This document shows, piece after piece, positions 1 through 11,623 of a stretch of 53,126 bases of DNA. The first letter of the stretch is position 1. Every line of letters starts with the position of its first letter. The position numbers were made by a program, and so were the translations under genes. Where the stretch lies: contig CAMEIH010000015.1 in NCBI GenBank assembly GCA_945917985.1, positions 1 through 53,126 of the forward strand, read 5' to 3'. The stretch is from an uncultured Clostridium sp. (GTDB lineage: Bacteria > Bacillota > Clostridia > Lachnospirales > Lachnospiraceae). The notes below the pieces were generated by a model. That model was not told the DNA's origin and did no database searches. It saw nothing but the letters and a program-made list of their open reading frames with translations.

Positions 1-35
1 TCAGGAAGAAAATATGCCGTATTTATGCGGCGTGT

Positions 36-52
36 GGCGTTTCGCAAACGCC
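36..52 (+). other. Short hairpin in lysC leader
   Basis: A perfect 7-bp inverted repeat (ggcgttt / aaacgcc, loop cgc) lies 34 bases before the lysC start. No T-run follows, so it is not a standard terminator. The window opens too close to lysC to tell whether it is the end of a longer leader such as a riboswitch. Confidence 0.35.
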
Positions 53-86
53 TATAAGATAAACAAATTGTGAGGAGAAAGAAATT

Positions 87-1406
87 ATGAAAAAAGTAGT
101 GAAATTTGGTGGAAGCTCGCTTGCCAGTGCAGAGCAGTTTCAGAAGGTGGCGAATATCATCCACAGTGATGATAACAGAAGGTATGTGGTACCCTCCGCA
201 CCGGGCAAAAGATTTTCAGATGATACCAAGGTGACGGATATGCTCTATGCCTGTTACCATCTGGCAGAGGCCGACAAGGATTTCAAGAAAGAGCTGTCAG
301 CCATTGCAGAGCGTTATCAGGAGATCATCGACGGGCTTTCTCTTACCCTTTCCTTAAAAGATGAGTTTAAGACGATTGAGAAGAACTTTAAAGAAAAAGC
401 GGGAGAAAACTATGCCGCTTCCAGAGGAGAATACTTGAACGGTATCATTATGGCAGCTTACCTTGGCTATGAGTTTGTGGATGCCGCTGAAGTGATCCGC
501 TTTAAAGACAACGGAGATTTTGATGCGGAGGTTACCAATGAAATTTTGGGACAGCGCCTTGCTGGAATTGAGAGAGCTGTCATTCCCGGTTTTTACGGTT
601 CCTACGCTGACGGAAAAGTCAAGACCTTCTCAAGGGGCGGCTCAGACGTGACAGGTTCTATTGTGGCAAGAGCAGTCAAAGCCGACGTCTATGAGAATTG
701 GACAGATGTTTCCGGATTTCTTGTTGCTGATCCGAGAATTATCGAAAATCCGGAAGCCATTGAGACCATTACCTACAGAGAACTTCGTGAGCTTTCTTAT
801 ATGGGAGCAAGTGTGCTCCATGAGGATGCTATCTTCCCAGTGAGAAGAGAGGGTATCCCGATCAATATCCGCAATACCAATAAACCGGAAGACGAAGGCA
901 CTTGGATTGTGGAGAGCACCTGCCAGAAATCAAAATACGTGATCACAGGTGTGGCCGGCAAGAAGGGATTCTGCTCTGTCAACATTGAAAAAGCCATGAT
1001 GAACTCTGAGATCGGATTTGGAAGAAAGGTACTTCAGGCTTTTGAGGATTACGGCATTTCCTTTGAACACGTTCCTTCCGGCATTGATACCATGACAGTC
1101 TTTGTGCATCAGGATGAGTTTATTGATAAGGAACAGAAGGTGGTATCGGCCATTCACAGGCTGGCTGATCCGGATGCCATCGATATCGAAGCGGACCTTG
1201 CACTGATCGCGGTTGTGGGACGCGGTATGAAATCCACAAGAGGTACTGCAGGGCGTATCTTCTCAGCGCTTGCCCATGCAAATGTGAATGTAAAGATGAT
1301 CGATCAGGGCTCCAGCGAGCTGAACATTATCATCGGCGTTGCCAATAATGATTTTGAGACGGCGATCAAAGCAATTTATGATATTTTTGTGATTGCCCGG
1401 ATTTAA
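87..1406 (+). CDS. lysC: Aspartate kinase
   Basis: Phosphorylates L-aspartate, the first step to lysine, threonine, methionine and diaminopimelate. The 439-residue protein has the N-terminal kinase signature KFGGSS (residues 6-11), an SRGGSD nucleotide/substrate loop near residue 182, and a C-terminal regulatory half with two ACT-like units, the last containing GRGMKSTRGTAGRIF. The length and two ACT units fit the monofunctional Firmicutes enzymes under amino-acid feedback; the effector cannot be read from sequence. The start is supported by GAGGAG 8-14 bases upstream. It is followed by a strong hairpin shared with the convergent gene at 1485-2345. Family assignment is secure. Confidence 0.95.
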   Translation: MKKVVKFGGSSLASAEQFQKVANIIHSDDNRRYVVPSAPGKRFSDDTKVTDMLYACYHLAEADKDFKKELSAIAERYQEIIDGLSLTLSLKDEFKTIEKNFKEKAGENYAASRGEYLNGIIMAAYLGYEFVDAAEVIRFKDNGDFDAEVTNEILGQRLAGIERAVIPGFYGSYADGKVKTFSRGGSDVTGSIVARAVKADVYENWTDVSGFLVADPRIIENPEAIETITYRELRELSYMGASVLHEDAIFPVRREGIPINIRNTNKPEDEGTWIVESTCQKSKYVITGVAGKKGFCSVNIEKAMMNSEIGFGRKVLQAFEDYGISFEHVPSGIDTMTVFVHQDEFIDKEQKVVSAIHRLADPDAIDIEADLALIAVVGRGMKSTRGTAGRIFSALAHANVNVKMIDQGSSELNIIIGVANNDFETAIKAIYDIFVIARI

Positions 1407-1426
1407 AGCTTATGCGTAAAAAATAT

Positions 1427-1458
1427 CGGCAGCTTCCAAGGTGTTTTGGAAGCTGCCG
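1427..1458. terminator. Bidirectional intrinsic terminator
   Basis: A perfect 13-bp stem (1427-1439 with 1446-1458) with a 6-base loop lies between convergent genes. Read on the minus strand it is followed by a good T-tract (atatttttta); on the plus strand only two Ts follow. It probably terminates the minus-strand gene best and lysC less well. Confidence 0.8.
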
Positions 1459-1484
1459 TTCTGATTAGTACAGAAAATGAATTG

Positions 1485-2345
1485 TTAATTTGAGGTTATC
1501 ATGGTGTCAAAGGGAATGGTTTCATCCCACAAATAGTCAAGATACTTCTTTGCAGTATCCGTTCGCTGGCTGGTAACGGAAATGCCGTAGATGGGAACCG
1601 GCTCACCATAGCAACCTGTCTTTTGAACCAGGGGAGATTCATCCAGAAAGATACCGACAGGAATAGGATCCTCCATAGTTTCCGGGTGCCTGTGAGTTTC
1701 CGCTTCTGCTGTAATGTCTTCCACAGATGCCTGATTCCGTTTCTGCTGTGCTTCCATAATGTCTTCATCACTTTGCGCTTCTTCCTCCTCCTCGGCTTTG
1801 CGGACCTCTGCGTTATCCAGATAGTAAATCTGACCTTCGAACCGGGCAAGCTCTTCCTCGGTCATGACATCCCGAAGATCCATCATCATGCCGTTAAAAG
1901 AAAAATTAATAAAAACCGGAGCATCCGTAACGAGAACATCAAGATCCTTTGATTGTACCAGAGCCACCAGTTTCTGGAACGTTGCAATGTCATATTGTGT
2001 CTGGTTCTGATAAGAAAGGGTGGAAAGTGTATCGATAAAGCAGTCATAATTTTCCATGTCAAGTCCGGCATACTCGCCAAAGGATGCTTCCATGGCATCT
2101 CCGTCAAGCGAGGGAGCATTCAGCATAATCCCGTAAAAGTTATAATCTTTAGCAGTTACAATATTGTGGATAAAAGAAACACCAAAGATAATGATCAGGA
2201 TGACTGCGATGGTATGTATTTTGTAGTAATACCAAAAATAGCTGAGTTTTCCTTTGAAACTCATATCCTTTGCCTTCAGGTGCTGTTGATGGATCTCATC
2301 ATGTACACCTTTATATTCTTTCGGCTGCCAACCTTTTTTGAACAT
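1485..2345 (-). CDS. Membrane-anchored protein of unknown function
   Basis: A 286-residue protein I do not recognise by name. It has a charged cytoplasmic N-terminus of about 40 residues, a single hydrophobic segment (IHTIAVILIIIFGVSF, about residues 43-58), then a mainly hydrophilic domain predicted to lie outside the cell, with a strongly acidic stretch (EEEEEAQSDED) near residue 188. The layout resembles anchored extracytoplasmic sensor or scaffold proteins, but no catalytic motif is evident. The start is supported by AGAGGAA about 8 bases upstream on the minus strand. It is monocistronic and convergent with lysC. Function unknown. Confidence 0.75.
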   Translation of the reverse strand: MFKKGWQPKEYKGVHDEIHQQHLKAKDMSFKGKLSYFWYYYKIHTIAVILIIIFGVSFIHNIVTAKDYNFYGIMLNAPSLDGDAMEASFGEYAGLDMENYDCFIDTLSTLSYQNQTQYDIATFQKLVALVQSKDLDVLVTDAPVFINFSFNGMMMDLRDVMTEEELARFEGQIYYLDNAEVRKAEEEEEAQSDEDIMEAQQKRNQASVEDITAEAETHRHPETMEDPIPVGIFLDESPLVQKTGCYGEPVPIYGISVTSQRTDTAKKYLDYLWDETIPFDTMITSN

Positions 2346-2550
2346 AACTATATTCCTCTTATATTTATTTTTATGACTTGCTTTTCTCTGAGGAGTATAT
2401 TAAAATACTCACAATATTTATTTTTGCAATTATCTAATTTATCATACCTATATTAAAAAGGGCTGTCAATGATACAAAATGTTCTGTCTCTAAAAAATAA
2501 ATGAAATTTTTATAAAAATTTTAAATGGACAATCTGTATCTCGATATCTC

Positions 2551-2579
2551 TTGAAAGTTGAAATGAAATATACTATCAT
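2551..2579 (+). promoter_or_regulatory. Sigma-A-like promoter
   Basis: TTGAAA (2551-2556), a 17-base spacer and TATCAT (2574-2579) lie about 50 bases before the 2627 gene in an AT-rich intergenic region. Pattern match only. Confidence 0.5.
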
Positions 2580-2626
2580 TATAGTGTTGTACTTTAATTT
2601 TTACGTGGAAGGAAAGGAATGATATC

Positions 2627-4659
<2,033 letters not shown>

Positions 4660-4679
4660 ACATTGGGAGAGAAAAGCAG

Positions 4680-7379
4680 GTGACAACAACAGGCAATTTG
4701 GACAGAATTGGAAGTGAATCAGAAGAATCGTACCTGCTCCGGGAAATGATTGAAAAAAAGAAACTGGAGAAGTGGCAGAAATATGTTTGTGGATTGACAC
4801 ATGTCTTTGGCTGTTGTGTTGATGCAAATGGGGCTCTTCTTACGCCTTTTGGCGGCAATCCGGATGAATCCGCCAGAGTATTAAAGGCAATTGATAAAGA
4901 ACAATTGCAGAATATGTTATTCAGAGTATCCGAAAGCACACTGGAGGATCAGGCAATTGAAGAAACGGCATATCCAAACCTGCGCCTTGCAGTTGTCACT
5001 GCCAAGGCGGGCGGAAAGCCCGTATTCAGTTGGCTGATCTGCGGTGTGCTTTCTGACGTTGGGGAGACGGAGGAATATCCGAATCCTCCTTTACAGGGCT
5101 TTTCAAGTACCATTACGGAAAAGAATTTTTTCCGGACAATAGATGGAATCAGGTATATCACTGCGGAGCTTTTTGGCTATAAGATCGCAGCTGCGACAGC
5201 GGAAGCGGAGAGCAGAAGAAGCCGTTATTCGGAAAAGGAAATGAAAATGACCTTAAAGAGGACGGAAGCCCTTACCGGGGTGATTCAGCTGCTTGAGAGT
5301 GATTCATCCATAGAGGAAATCATGCAGAAAGTGCTGGAAATTGTGGGCGGTTTCCTTGGCGTCAGTTCCGCATTTATCTACCGTATATCAAAGGATGCCG
5401 ACAATATGGACGTTATGACTCACTGGTGTAACAAGGGTGAGATCTGGAGCTTTGATTATGACGATGACGAGAAAAAGGGAATTTCGTTTTTTCTTGAAAC
5501 AGAAAAAACGCTTATTGTTTCTGATATTTCTCATTTGAAACCGGAGGAAAAAGAAGAACTTAACTCACACGATGTGAAGGCAATTGTGGTAATTCCCATC
5601 ATCAAAACCGGCAGTGCAACGATGTATGCCTGTTTTACACAAAAAGGCAGGGAAAGAGAGTGGCAGGTTGATGAAATAAAGTTTTTAAGTGATTCCGTAA
5701 AAATTCTGCAGAGTATTCTGACCAAACGAATTCAAAAAAATTCACTGGCAAGTTCTTATGCGTCTCTTGAAACGATTCTTGACAATGTGGGAGGCGCTGT
5801 TTATGTCAGGGATCTTGCTACCGGGACGGGTCTGTTTGCCAACAGGAATATGAGGCATAATTTTGAACAGGAACTGAAGGATGGCAGCATCCACAGAATT
5901 CTTGAAAAAGAAGTCAAGGGGGATGGCGGTATCAGTGAGATATTTCTGCCAAGCTGCGAAAAATGGTATGAACTGTATTATACCAAGATGAAATGGGTAG
6001 ACGGAAGGCCGGTACTTCTTTTTGCCATGTATGATGAAACAGAAAAGAAAATTTACCAGAGAAAAATAGAGCAGCAGGCTTACACAGATTTTCTGACTGG
6101 CTTGTACAATCGCATGTGTTGTGAAAAGGATCTGGCAAGATATGTGGATGAAGCGAACAGGACCTGTACAAAGGGTGCGCTGCTTTATCTTGACCTGGAT
6201 GATTTTAAACATATTAATGACGGTTTGGGTCATCAGTACGGGGACGTTTTACTGAAATCTATTGCACACAGTTTTCAGAGGATATCCGGAATAGAGGAGA
6301 CCTGTTACCGCATGGGCGGGGATGAGTTTGTTATCATCATTCCACCCGGCAGTTATGAAAGACTTGAAGAGATTGTAGATGCAATCAAGAAAATATTCAT
6401 GAAACCGTGGTTCCTCAAAAATTCCGATTATTATTGTACCATGAGTATGGGAATCGTTGAATTCCCGGATTGTGGGGAAGCGGTACATGAACTGATTAAA
6501 AAGGCTGATATAGCCATGTATGAGGCAAAGAAAGGTGGCAAAAACCGTGTTGCCAGATATTCCAATGAGATTGGCTCCGGATCAGGCAGGCGCCTTGATA
6601 TGGAGAAAAATATGCGTGAAGCCACGGCAAGCGGATATAGTGAGTTTGAGGTATACTATCAGCCTATCATTGATGTACAGAAAAAGGGCTTTCCCTGTAC
6701 GGGAGCCGAAGCATTGATCAGATGGAACAGCACAGAGCTTGGGTTTATCTCTCCGGGAGAATTTATCCCCCTTGCCGAGTATCTGGGTCTTATCAATCCT
6801 ATCGGTGATTATGTTCTCAGAGAAGCCTGCAAATGTTGTAAGAAGTGGAATGATAACGGTTATCCGGAATATAAGATCAATGTAAATCTTTCCGTTGTCC
6901 AGCTCCTTCAAAATGATATCGTGGAAAATATCAGAAAAGCCATTGCCGATACGGGAATAGAGCCTCACAACCTGACACTTGAGGTGACGGAGAGTCTGGC
7001 CATCAATGATATGGACAGAATGAAGGGAATTATCGGGAAAATCAAAGCACTTGGAGTCAGGATTGCTTTGGACGATTTTGGAACCGGATATTCCTCTCTG
7101 AATCATATCAGGGAACTTCCCTTTGATGTGATTAAGGTAGATCAGAGCTTTATCAGAAATCTGGAAAAAGATGTCTATGCAAAATCCTTTATCAGAATGG
7201 TGGCAGAGTTGGCTGAGGCAATCGGAGTGAATCTCTGTGTGGAAGGTGTGGAGACGAAAGGACAGTTTGAAATCATCGCCGATATGCATGTGAGTCTGGT
7301 ACAGGGATACTATTTTGATAAACCCATGAAACAGGTAGAATTTGAAAAGAAGTACACACCGAAACTGAGAGGAAACTGA
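4680..7379 (+). CDS. GAF-PAS-GGDEF-EAL c-di-GMP enzyme
   Basis: An 899-residue cytoplasmic signalling protein with no membrane segment. In order: a possible PocR-like sensory domain (about 30-165), a GAF-like domain (about 200-345), a PAS-like region (about 360-460), GGDEF (about 465-625) and EAL (about 655-895). The cyclase signature is intact (GGDEF at 547-551), so synthesis is possible. The phosphodiesterase signature is also complete: EAL at 677-679, an NVNLS asparagine site, LEVTES, DDFGTGYSS at 798-806, KVDQSF and EGVE at 855-858. Both activities may therefore be live; which dominates cannot be told. The GTG start follows GGGAGAG. A DHH phosphoesterase follows after 13 bases. Confidence 0.9.
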   Translation: MTTTGNLDRIGSESEESYLLREMIEKKKLEKWQKYVCGLTHVFGCCVDANGALLTPFGGNPDESARVLKAIDKEQLQNMLFRVSESTLEDQAIEETAYPNLRLAVVTAKAGGKPVFSWLICGVLSDVGETEEYPNPPLQGFSSTITEKNFFRTIDGIRYITAELFGYKIAAATAEAESRRSRYSEKEMKMTLKRTEALTGVIQLLESDSSIEEIMQKVLEIVGGFLGVSSAFIYRISKDADNMDVMTHWCNKGEIWSFDYDDDEKKGISFFLETEKTLIVSDISHLKPEEKEELNSHDVKAIVVIPIIKTGSATMYACFTQKGREREWQVDEIKFLSDSVKILQSILTKRIQKNSLASSYASLETILDNVGGAVYVRDLATGTGLFANRNMRHNFEQELKDGSIHRILEKEVKGDGGISEIFLPSCEKWYELYYTKMKWVDGRPVLLFAMYDETEKKIYQRKIEQQAYTDFLTGLYNRMCCEKDLARYVDEANRTCTKGALLYLDLDDFKHINDGLGHQYGDVLLKSIAHSFQRISGIEETCYRMGGDEFVIIIPPGSYERLEEIVDAIKKIFMKPWFLKNSDYYCTMSMGIVEFPDCGEAVHELIKKADIAMYEAKKGGKNRVARYSNEIGSGSGRRLDMEKNMREATASGYSEFEVYYQPIIDVQKKGFPCTGAEALIRWNSTELGFISPGEFIPLAEYLGLINPIGDYVLREACKCCKKWNDNGYPEYKINVNLSVVQLLQNDIVENIRKAIADTGIEPHNLTLEVTESLAINDMDRMKGIIGKIKALGVRIALDDFGTGYSSLNHIRELPFDVIKVDQSFIRNLEKDVYAKSFIRMVAELAEAIGVNLCVEGVETKGQFEIIADMHVSLVQGYYFDKPMKQVEFEKKYTPKLRGN

Positions 7380-7392
7380 GGAAAAAGAGAAG

Positions 7393-8922
7393 ATGAGATT
7401 AGCACAGCTTGAGCAATTTGATCCGATCACAATACAATGTCATGACAATCCTGATGCCGATGCGCTGGCATCAGGATTTGGGTTATATACTTATTTTAAA
7501 GAGAAAAATAAGGATGTGCGGCTCGTTTACGCCGGAAAGAATCAGGTACAGAAAAAGAATTTGACTCTCATGGTCGATAAACTGAATATCCCTGTCATTT
7601 ATTTGCATGATACGGATATCCCCATAAAAGGCCTGCTGATTACGGTTGATTGTCAGTATGGTGCAGGAAATGTGACACATCTGTCAGCAGAGAACGTGGC
7701 GATTATTGACCATCATCAGATAGAAATTACCAATGTTCCCATGTCGGAAATACGATCCAATCTGGGAAGCTGTTCCACCCTGGTGTGGCAGATGATGAAG
7801 GAGGAAGGATTTTCCTTTGCGGGGAAATATGAGCTGGGAACCGCTTTGTATTACGGTCTGTTTTCGGATACCAATCAGTTTTCCGAAATCTATAATCCGT
7901 TGGATATGGATATGCGGGATGCGCTTCCCTGTGAGAAAAGCCTGATCAATCTTTTCAGAAATTCCAATCTGTCACTCCGTGAACTGGAAATAGCAGGGCT
8001 TGCCCTGATCAAGCATATCTATAATGATGATTACCGTTATGCCATCGTTAAAGCGAACCCCTGCGATCCTAATATTCTGGGTCTTATCAGTGATTTCCTG
8101 CTGCAGGTGGAAGAGATAGATACCTGCATTGTCTATAATGAATTGAAGGATGGCATCAAATTCTCCGTTCGCAGCTGTGTAAAGGAAGTACGGGCAGATG
8201 AACTGGCATCTTTCCTTGCGGAGGATATCGGCTCCGGTGGGGGTCACAGGGAAAAAGCCGGAGGTTTCATCAGCAGAAGCAAATATGAAGAAAAACATCC
8301 CACATTGCATAGCGAGGCCTATTTCAGTGAGAGGATGAATGATTATTTTGATCACTGTCAGATTATTGATGCTGTAAATTATGATATTGATATTTCATCC
8401 ATGAAGGCATATGTCAAACGTAAACTGCCACAGGGGTTTGTTATCGCCAAGGAGATCGTGCCGGTAGGCACTCCCATAACCATTCGTACCCTTGAGGGGG
8501 ATGTGGATATGACAGTGGAAGACAATACTGTTTTTATGATAGGAATCAAAGGTGAGGTTTATCCTGTCACAAGAGAAAAATTTGAAAAAAGTTATCGAAC
8601 CACTGATGAGCAGTATGATCTGAAAGAGCATACGCTGCAGGCCGATTATATTCCCACGATCAGAAACAGAATGGACGGCAGTTCCAAGGAGATCATCCAG
8701 TTTGCAAAAGTATGTATGCCTACGGGGGAAACACATATTCATGCCAAAATGCTGACAGGGATGGTAAAGGTATTCACTTCCTGGGACAGGGAAAAGTATA
8801 TGCTTGGAAAACCGGGAGATTTCCTTGCGGTGCGTTGTGATGACAGACATGATATCTATGTGGTGGAACGCGATATTTTTTATAAATCATACGAAGAAAC
8901 AGAGGAAATAGAGGAAATGTGA
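7393..8922 (+). CDS. DHH/DHHA1 phosphoesterase
   Basis: A 509-residue protein with the N-terminal DHH metal-binding motifs (HDNPDADA at 17-24, IDHHQ near 100) and the DHHA1 substrate motif GGGHREKAGG near 281. That is the layout of NrnA-like nanoRNases and related nucleotide phosphodiesterases. About 170 residues follow DHHA1, longer than NrnA (usually 310-330 residues), and I do not recognise this C-terminal part. No membrane segments or GGDEF domain are present, so it is not GdpP. It starts 13 bases after the GGDEF-EAL gene, and its ribosome site GGAAAAAGAGAAG overlaps the spacer. Hydrolysis of pGpG from the neighbouring EAL domain is an inference from context. Confidence 0.85.
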   Translation: MRLAQLEQFDPITIQCHDNPDADALASGFGLYTYFKEKNKDVRLVYAGKNQVQKKNLTLMVDKLNIPVIYLHDTDIPIKGLLITVDCQYGAGNVTHLSAENVAIIDHHQIEITNVPMSEIRSNLGSCSTLVWQMMKEEGFSFAGKYELGTALYYGLFSDTNQFSEIYNPLDMDMRDALPCEKSLINLFRNSNLSLRELEIAGLALIKHIYNDDYRYAIVKANPCDPNILGLISDFLLQVEEIDTCIVYNELKDGIKFSVRSCVKEVRADELASFLAEDIGSGGGHREKAGGFISRSKYEEKHPTLHSEAYFSERMNDYFDHCQIIDAVNYDIDISSMKAYVKRKLPQGFVIAKEIVPVGTPITIRTLEGDVDMTVEDNTVFMIGIKGEVYPVTREKFEKSYRTTDEQYDLKEHTLQADYIPTIRNRMDGSSKEIIQFAKVCMPTGETHIHAKMLTGMVKVFTSWDREKYMLGKPGDFLAVRCDDRHDIYVVERDIFYKSYEETEEIEEM

Positions 8923-8948
8923 TAGCACATGGGAAAAATCTGTGCTAT
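8922..8948 (+). terminator. Hairpin after DHH gene
   Basis: An 8-bp perfect stem (8922-8929 with 8941-8948) begins at the DHH stop codon, with an 11-base loop, followed by a loosely T-rich tract (tatgattttta). A weak intrinsic terminator or processing hairpin. Confidence 0.4.
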
Positions 8949-8991
8949 TATGATTTTTAGATTGACGTTAAAAGCTGCAGGAGGTAAAGCC

Positions 8992-9030
8992 ATGACCGTG
9001 GTCACGGTATCATGGTATCTGACAAGATGA
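8992..9030 (+). CDS. Leader peptide ORF overlapping glnS start
   Basis: A 12-codon ORF ([12 protein letters not shown]) with the only consensus ribosome binding site in the region (AGGAGG at 8979-8984, 7-base spacing). Its TGA stop (9028-9030) overlaps an in-frame glnS ATG (9027-9029) as ATGA, the usual form of translational coupling. The body contains a 6-bp inverted repeat (accgtg / cacggt, 8995-9008). The glnS ATG at 9012 lies inside this ORF in another frame. Whether it is translated is not shown. Confidence 0.45.
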   Translation: MTVVTVSWYLTR

Positions 9031-10739
9031 GCGAAAAAGAAGTGAATGTAAGATTAGAAACAGAGGAAACGGAAGAAAAAGAAACTGTTTCCAAAAATTT
9101 CATTGAGCAGATCATTGATAAAGATCTGGCAGAAGGTGTCTATGATACGGTACACACAAGATTTCCTCCGGAACCCAACGGATATCTTCATATCGGACAT
9201 GCCAAGAGTATTCTTTTAAACTATGGACTTGCCAAAGAATATGGCGGTAAGTTCAATATGAGATTTGATGACACCAATCCCACAAAAGAGAAGACGGAAT
9301 TCGTGGAATCTATTCTGGCGGATATCAAGTGGCTTGGTGCTGACTGGGAAGACAGGCTTTTCTTTGCCTCCAATTATTTTGATCAGATGTATGAAGGAGC
9401 AGTAAAGCTGATCAAAAAGGGAAAAGCTTATGTGTCTGATCTGACAGCGGAGGAAATGAGAGAGTACAGAGGAACGCTGACAGAGCCGGGAAAGAATGAT
9501 CCGAACAGGGACAGGAGTATAGAAGAAAATCTGGACTTATTTGAGAGAATGAAGAACGGTGAATTTGCAGACGGTGAGAAAACCCTTCGGGCAAAGATCG
9601 ATATGGCATCTCCCAACATCAATATGAGAGATCCCATCATATACCGTGTCGCTCATATGACTCACCACAACACAGGTGATAAGTGGTGTATCTATCCCAT
9701 GTATGACTTTGCACATCCCATTGAGGATGCCATCGAGGGAATCACTCATTCCATCTGTACGCTGGAGTTTGAGGATCACAGACCGCTGTATGACTGGGTG
9801 GTGAGAGAACTGGAGTATCCCCATCCTCCCAAGCAGATCGAGTTTGCGAAGATGTATCTTACCAATGTGGTAACGGGTAAGAGATATATCAAGAAGCTGG
9901 TTGAGGAAGGAATTGTGGACGGCTGGGATGATCCCAGACTTGTCTCCATAGCAGCACTTCGAAGAAGAGGCTTTACACCGGAGTCCATTAAGATGTTTGT
10001 GGATCTCTGCGGAATCTCCAAGAGCAATTCCTCTGTGGATTATGCGATGCTTGAGTACTGTATCCGCGAGGATCTGAAGCTAAAGAGGCCCAGAATGATG
10101 GCTGCTCTTGACCCGGTCAAGCTGATTATTGACAATTATCCGGAAGATCAGACGGAGATGCTTACGGTTGCCAACAATCTGGAAAATGAGGAAATGGGAA
10201 CAAGACAGGTTCCTTTCGGAAGGGAGCTTTATATAGACAGGGAAGACTTTATGGAGGAACCTCCCAAGAAGTACTTCCGCTTATTCCCGGGCAATGAAGT
10301 GCGTCTGATGAACGCTTATTTTGTGACGTGTACCGGCTGCGTAAAGGACGAGAACGGAAAGGTGATCGAAGTACACTGTACCTATGATCCTGAGACGAAG
10401 TGTGGTACCGGATTTACCGGACGAAAGGTGAAGGGAACCATACACTGGGTGCCTGCAAAGGAAGCAGTAAAGGCAGAAGTGAGACTGTATGAGAATATCA
10501 TAGACGAGGAAAAGGGAGTTTATAACGAGGACGGAAGTCTTAATTTAAATCCCAATTCCCTTACGGTTCTGAAGGATTGCTATCTGGAGCCGTCACTGAA
10601 GGATGCAAAGCCTTATGAAAGCTTCCAGTTTGTGAGACAGGGATATTTCTGTGTGGATGCAAAGGATTCAAAGGAGGGAGCACCTGTCTTTAACAGGATC
10701 GTTTCCCTGAAGAGTTCTTATGTGTTACCGAAGGCTTAG
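9012..10739 (+). CDS. glnS: Glutaminyl-tRNA synthetase
   Basis: Charges tRNA-Gln with glutamine. The 575-residue class I enzyme has the HIGH box ([11 protein letters not shown], about residues 51-61), the GlnRS/GluRS motif RFDDTNP, the GWDDPR and LRRRGF segments of the anticodon-proximal region, and the two C-terminal beta-barrel domains of the non-discriminating-ancestor family. The KMSKS equivalent is degenerate (VVTGKR). The first ATG (9012) has no good ribosome site; the sixth codon, ATG at 9027, overlaps the stop of an upstream 12-codon ORF and may be the true coupled start. It heads an apparent operon with the DUF2225 and MocR genes. Confidence 0.95.
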   Translation: MVSDKMSEKEVNVRLETEETEEKETVSKNFIEQIIDKDLAEGVYDTVHTRFPPEPNGYLHIGHAKSILLNYGLAKEYGGKFNMRFDDTNPTKEKTEFVESILADIKWLGADWEDRLFFASNYFDQMYEGAVKLIKKGKAYVSDLTAEEMREYRGTLTEPGKNDPNRDRSIEENLDLFERMKNGEFADGEKTLRAKIDMASPNINMRDPIIYRVAHMTHHNTGDKWCIYPMYDFAHPIEDAIEGITHSICTLEFEDHRPLYDWVVRELEYPHPPKQIEFAKMYLTNVVTGKRYIKKLVEEGIVDGWDDPRLVSIAALRRRGFTPESIKMFVDLCGISKSNSSVDYAMLEYCIREDLKLKRPRMMAALDPVKLIIDNYPEDQTEMLTVANNLENEEMGTRQVPFGRELYIDREDFMEEPPKKYFRLFPGNEVRLMNAYFVTCTGCVKDENGKVIEVHCTYDPETKCGTGFTGRKVKGTIHWVPAKEAVKAEVRLYENIIDEEKGVYNEDGSLNLNPNSLTVLKDCYLEPSLKDAKPYESFQFVRQGYFCVDAKDSKEGAPVFNRIVSLKSSYVLPKA

Positions 10740-10750
10740 GAGGAATTGAC

Positions 10751-11623
10751 ATGTCAGGATTGTTGTCCGGGCTCTCAGAGCTTGGTCTTGGCAATATGGA
10801 AAATATTGACCTATATACGGAACCGGAAGAGAAATCCGCGGAGGACAAAATACCGGAGAAACCGCAGAAAATGAAATATCAGGAAAAAGATTTCCTGTTT
10901 GATAAAAAATATGAATGCCCGGTCTGCTACGAGGCTTTTAAGGAAAAGACCGTGCGTTCCGGTAAACTTCGCCTGATGGGTACAGACAAAGATTTGAGAC
11001 CTCTGTATGAGCAGATGGAACCTCTTAAGTATGATGTGATTCTTTGCCCCCACTGTGGATATGCTACCCTTACCAGATATTTTGGCGGTTTGACAGCCGG
11101 CCAGATCAAATCAGTGAGGGATAATATTTCATCCTCTTTTCATGCGCCGGAGCCTGCCGGGGATATTTATACTTACGAGGAAGCGTTAAACAGATATAAG
11201 CTCTGCCTCGCAAGCACCATTGTAAAGCGGGGAAAGGCAAGTGAAAAAGCCTATATCTGTCTGAAAGCGGGGTGGCTTCTTCGGAGTATGGGAGAGGAGC
11301 TTGATGCGGAAGAACCCGGTTACGATAAAAAACTTCAAAGCATCAGGGAGCAGGAAAGGGAATTTTTAAAGAACGCACTTGAGGGCTTTATCACTGCCAG
11401 ACAGTCAGAAAGCTATCCGATCTGCGGCATGGACGAGATCACACTGGAATATCTGATCGCTGTACTTGCCATGGAATTTGAACAGTATGAGGTTGCATCA
11501 AAATTGATTGCCAATGTTCTGGTCTCTCCTTCAGCCAATCACAGAACCAAAGACAGAGCGAGGGAGATCAAGGAGGAGCTTTTGGTAAAGATCAGAGAGA
11601 AAAAGGCTTCCGGTCATGAATGA
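10751..11623 (+). CDS. DUF2225 family zinc-binding protein
   Basis: A 290-residue cytoplasmic protein. An acidic N-terminal tail leads into a probable zinc site made of two cysteine pairs (CPVC near residue 56 and CPHC near 99 in the context LCPHCGYA), the hallmark of DUF2225. The C-terminal half is helical and resembles TPR-type repeats (YKLCLA, YICLKAGWLLR). The molecular function is not established, to my knowledge. The start follows GGAGG at the glnS stop, 11 bases after it. The end overlaps the MocR gene by 8 bases, so the three genes are almost surely co-transcribed. Confidence 0.85.
   Translation: MSGLLSGLSELGLGNMENIDLYTEPEEKSAEDKIPEKPQKMKYQEKDFLFDKKYECPVCYEAFKEKTVRSGKLRLMGTDKDLRPLYEQMEPLKYDVILCPHCGYATLTRYFGGLTAGQIKSVRDNISSSFHAPEPAGDIYTYEEALNRYKLCLASTIVKRGKASEKAYICLKAGWLLRSMGEELDAEEPGYDKKLQSIREQEREFLKNALEGFITARQSESYPICGMDEITLEYLIAVLAMEFEQYEVASKLIANVLVSPSANHRTKDRAREIKEELLVKIREKKASGHE

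Noticed and set aside
1..86. Lysine riboswitch upstream of lysC
   Set aside because: Only 86 bases are available and they show just one short hairpin, too little for an aptamer of that size.
6582..7430. A 282-codon open frame antisense to the EAL domain
   Set aside because: No domain, no ribosome site, and it overlaps strongly supported GGDEF-EAL sequence.
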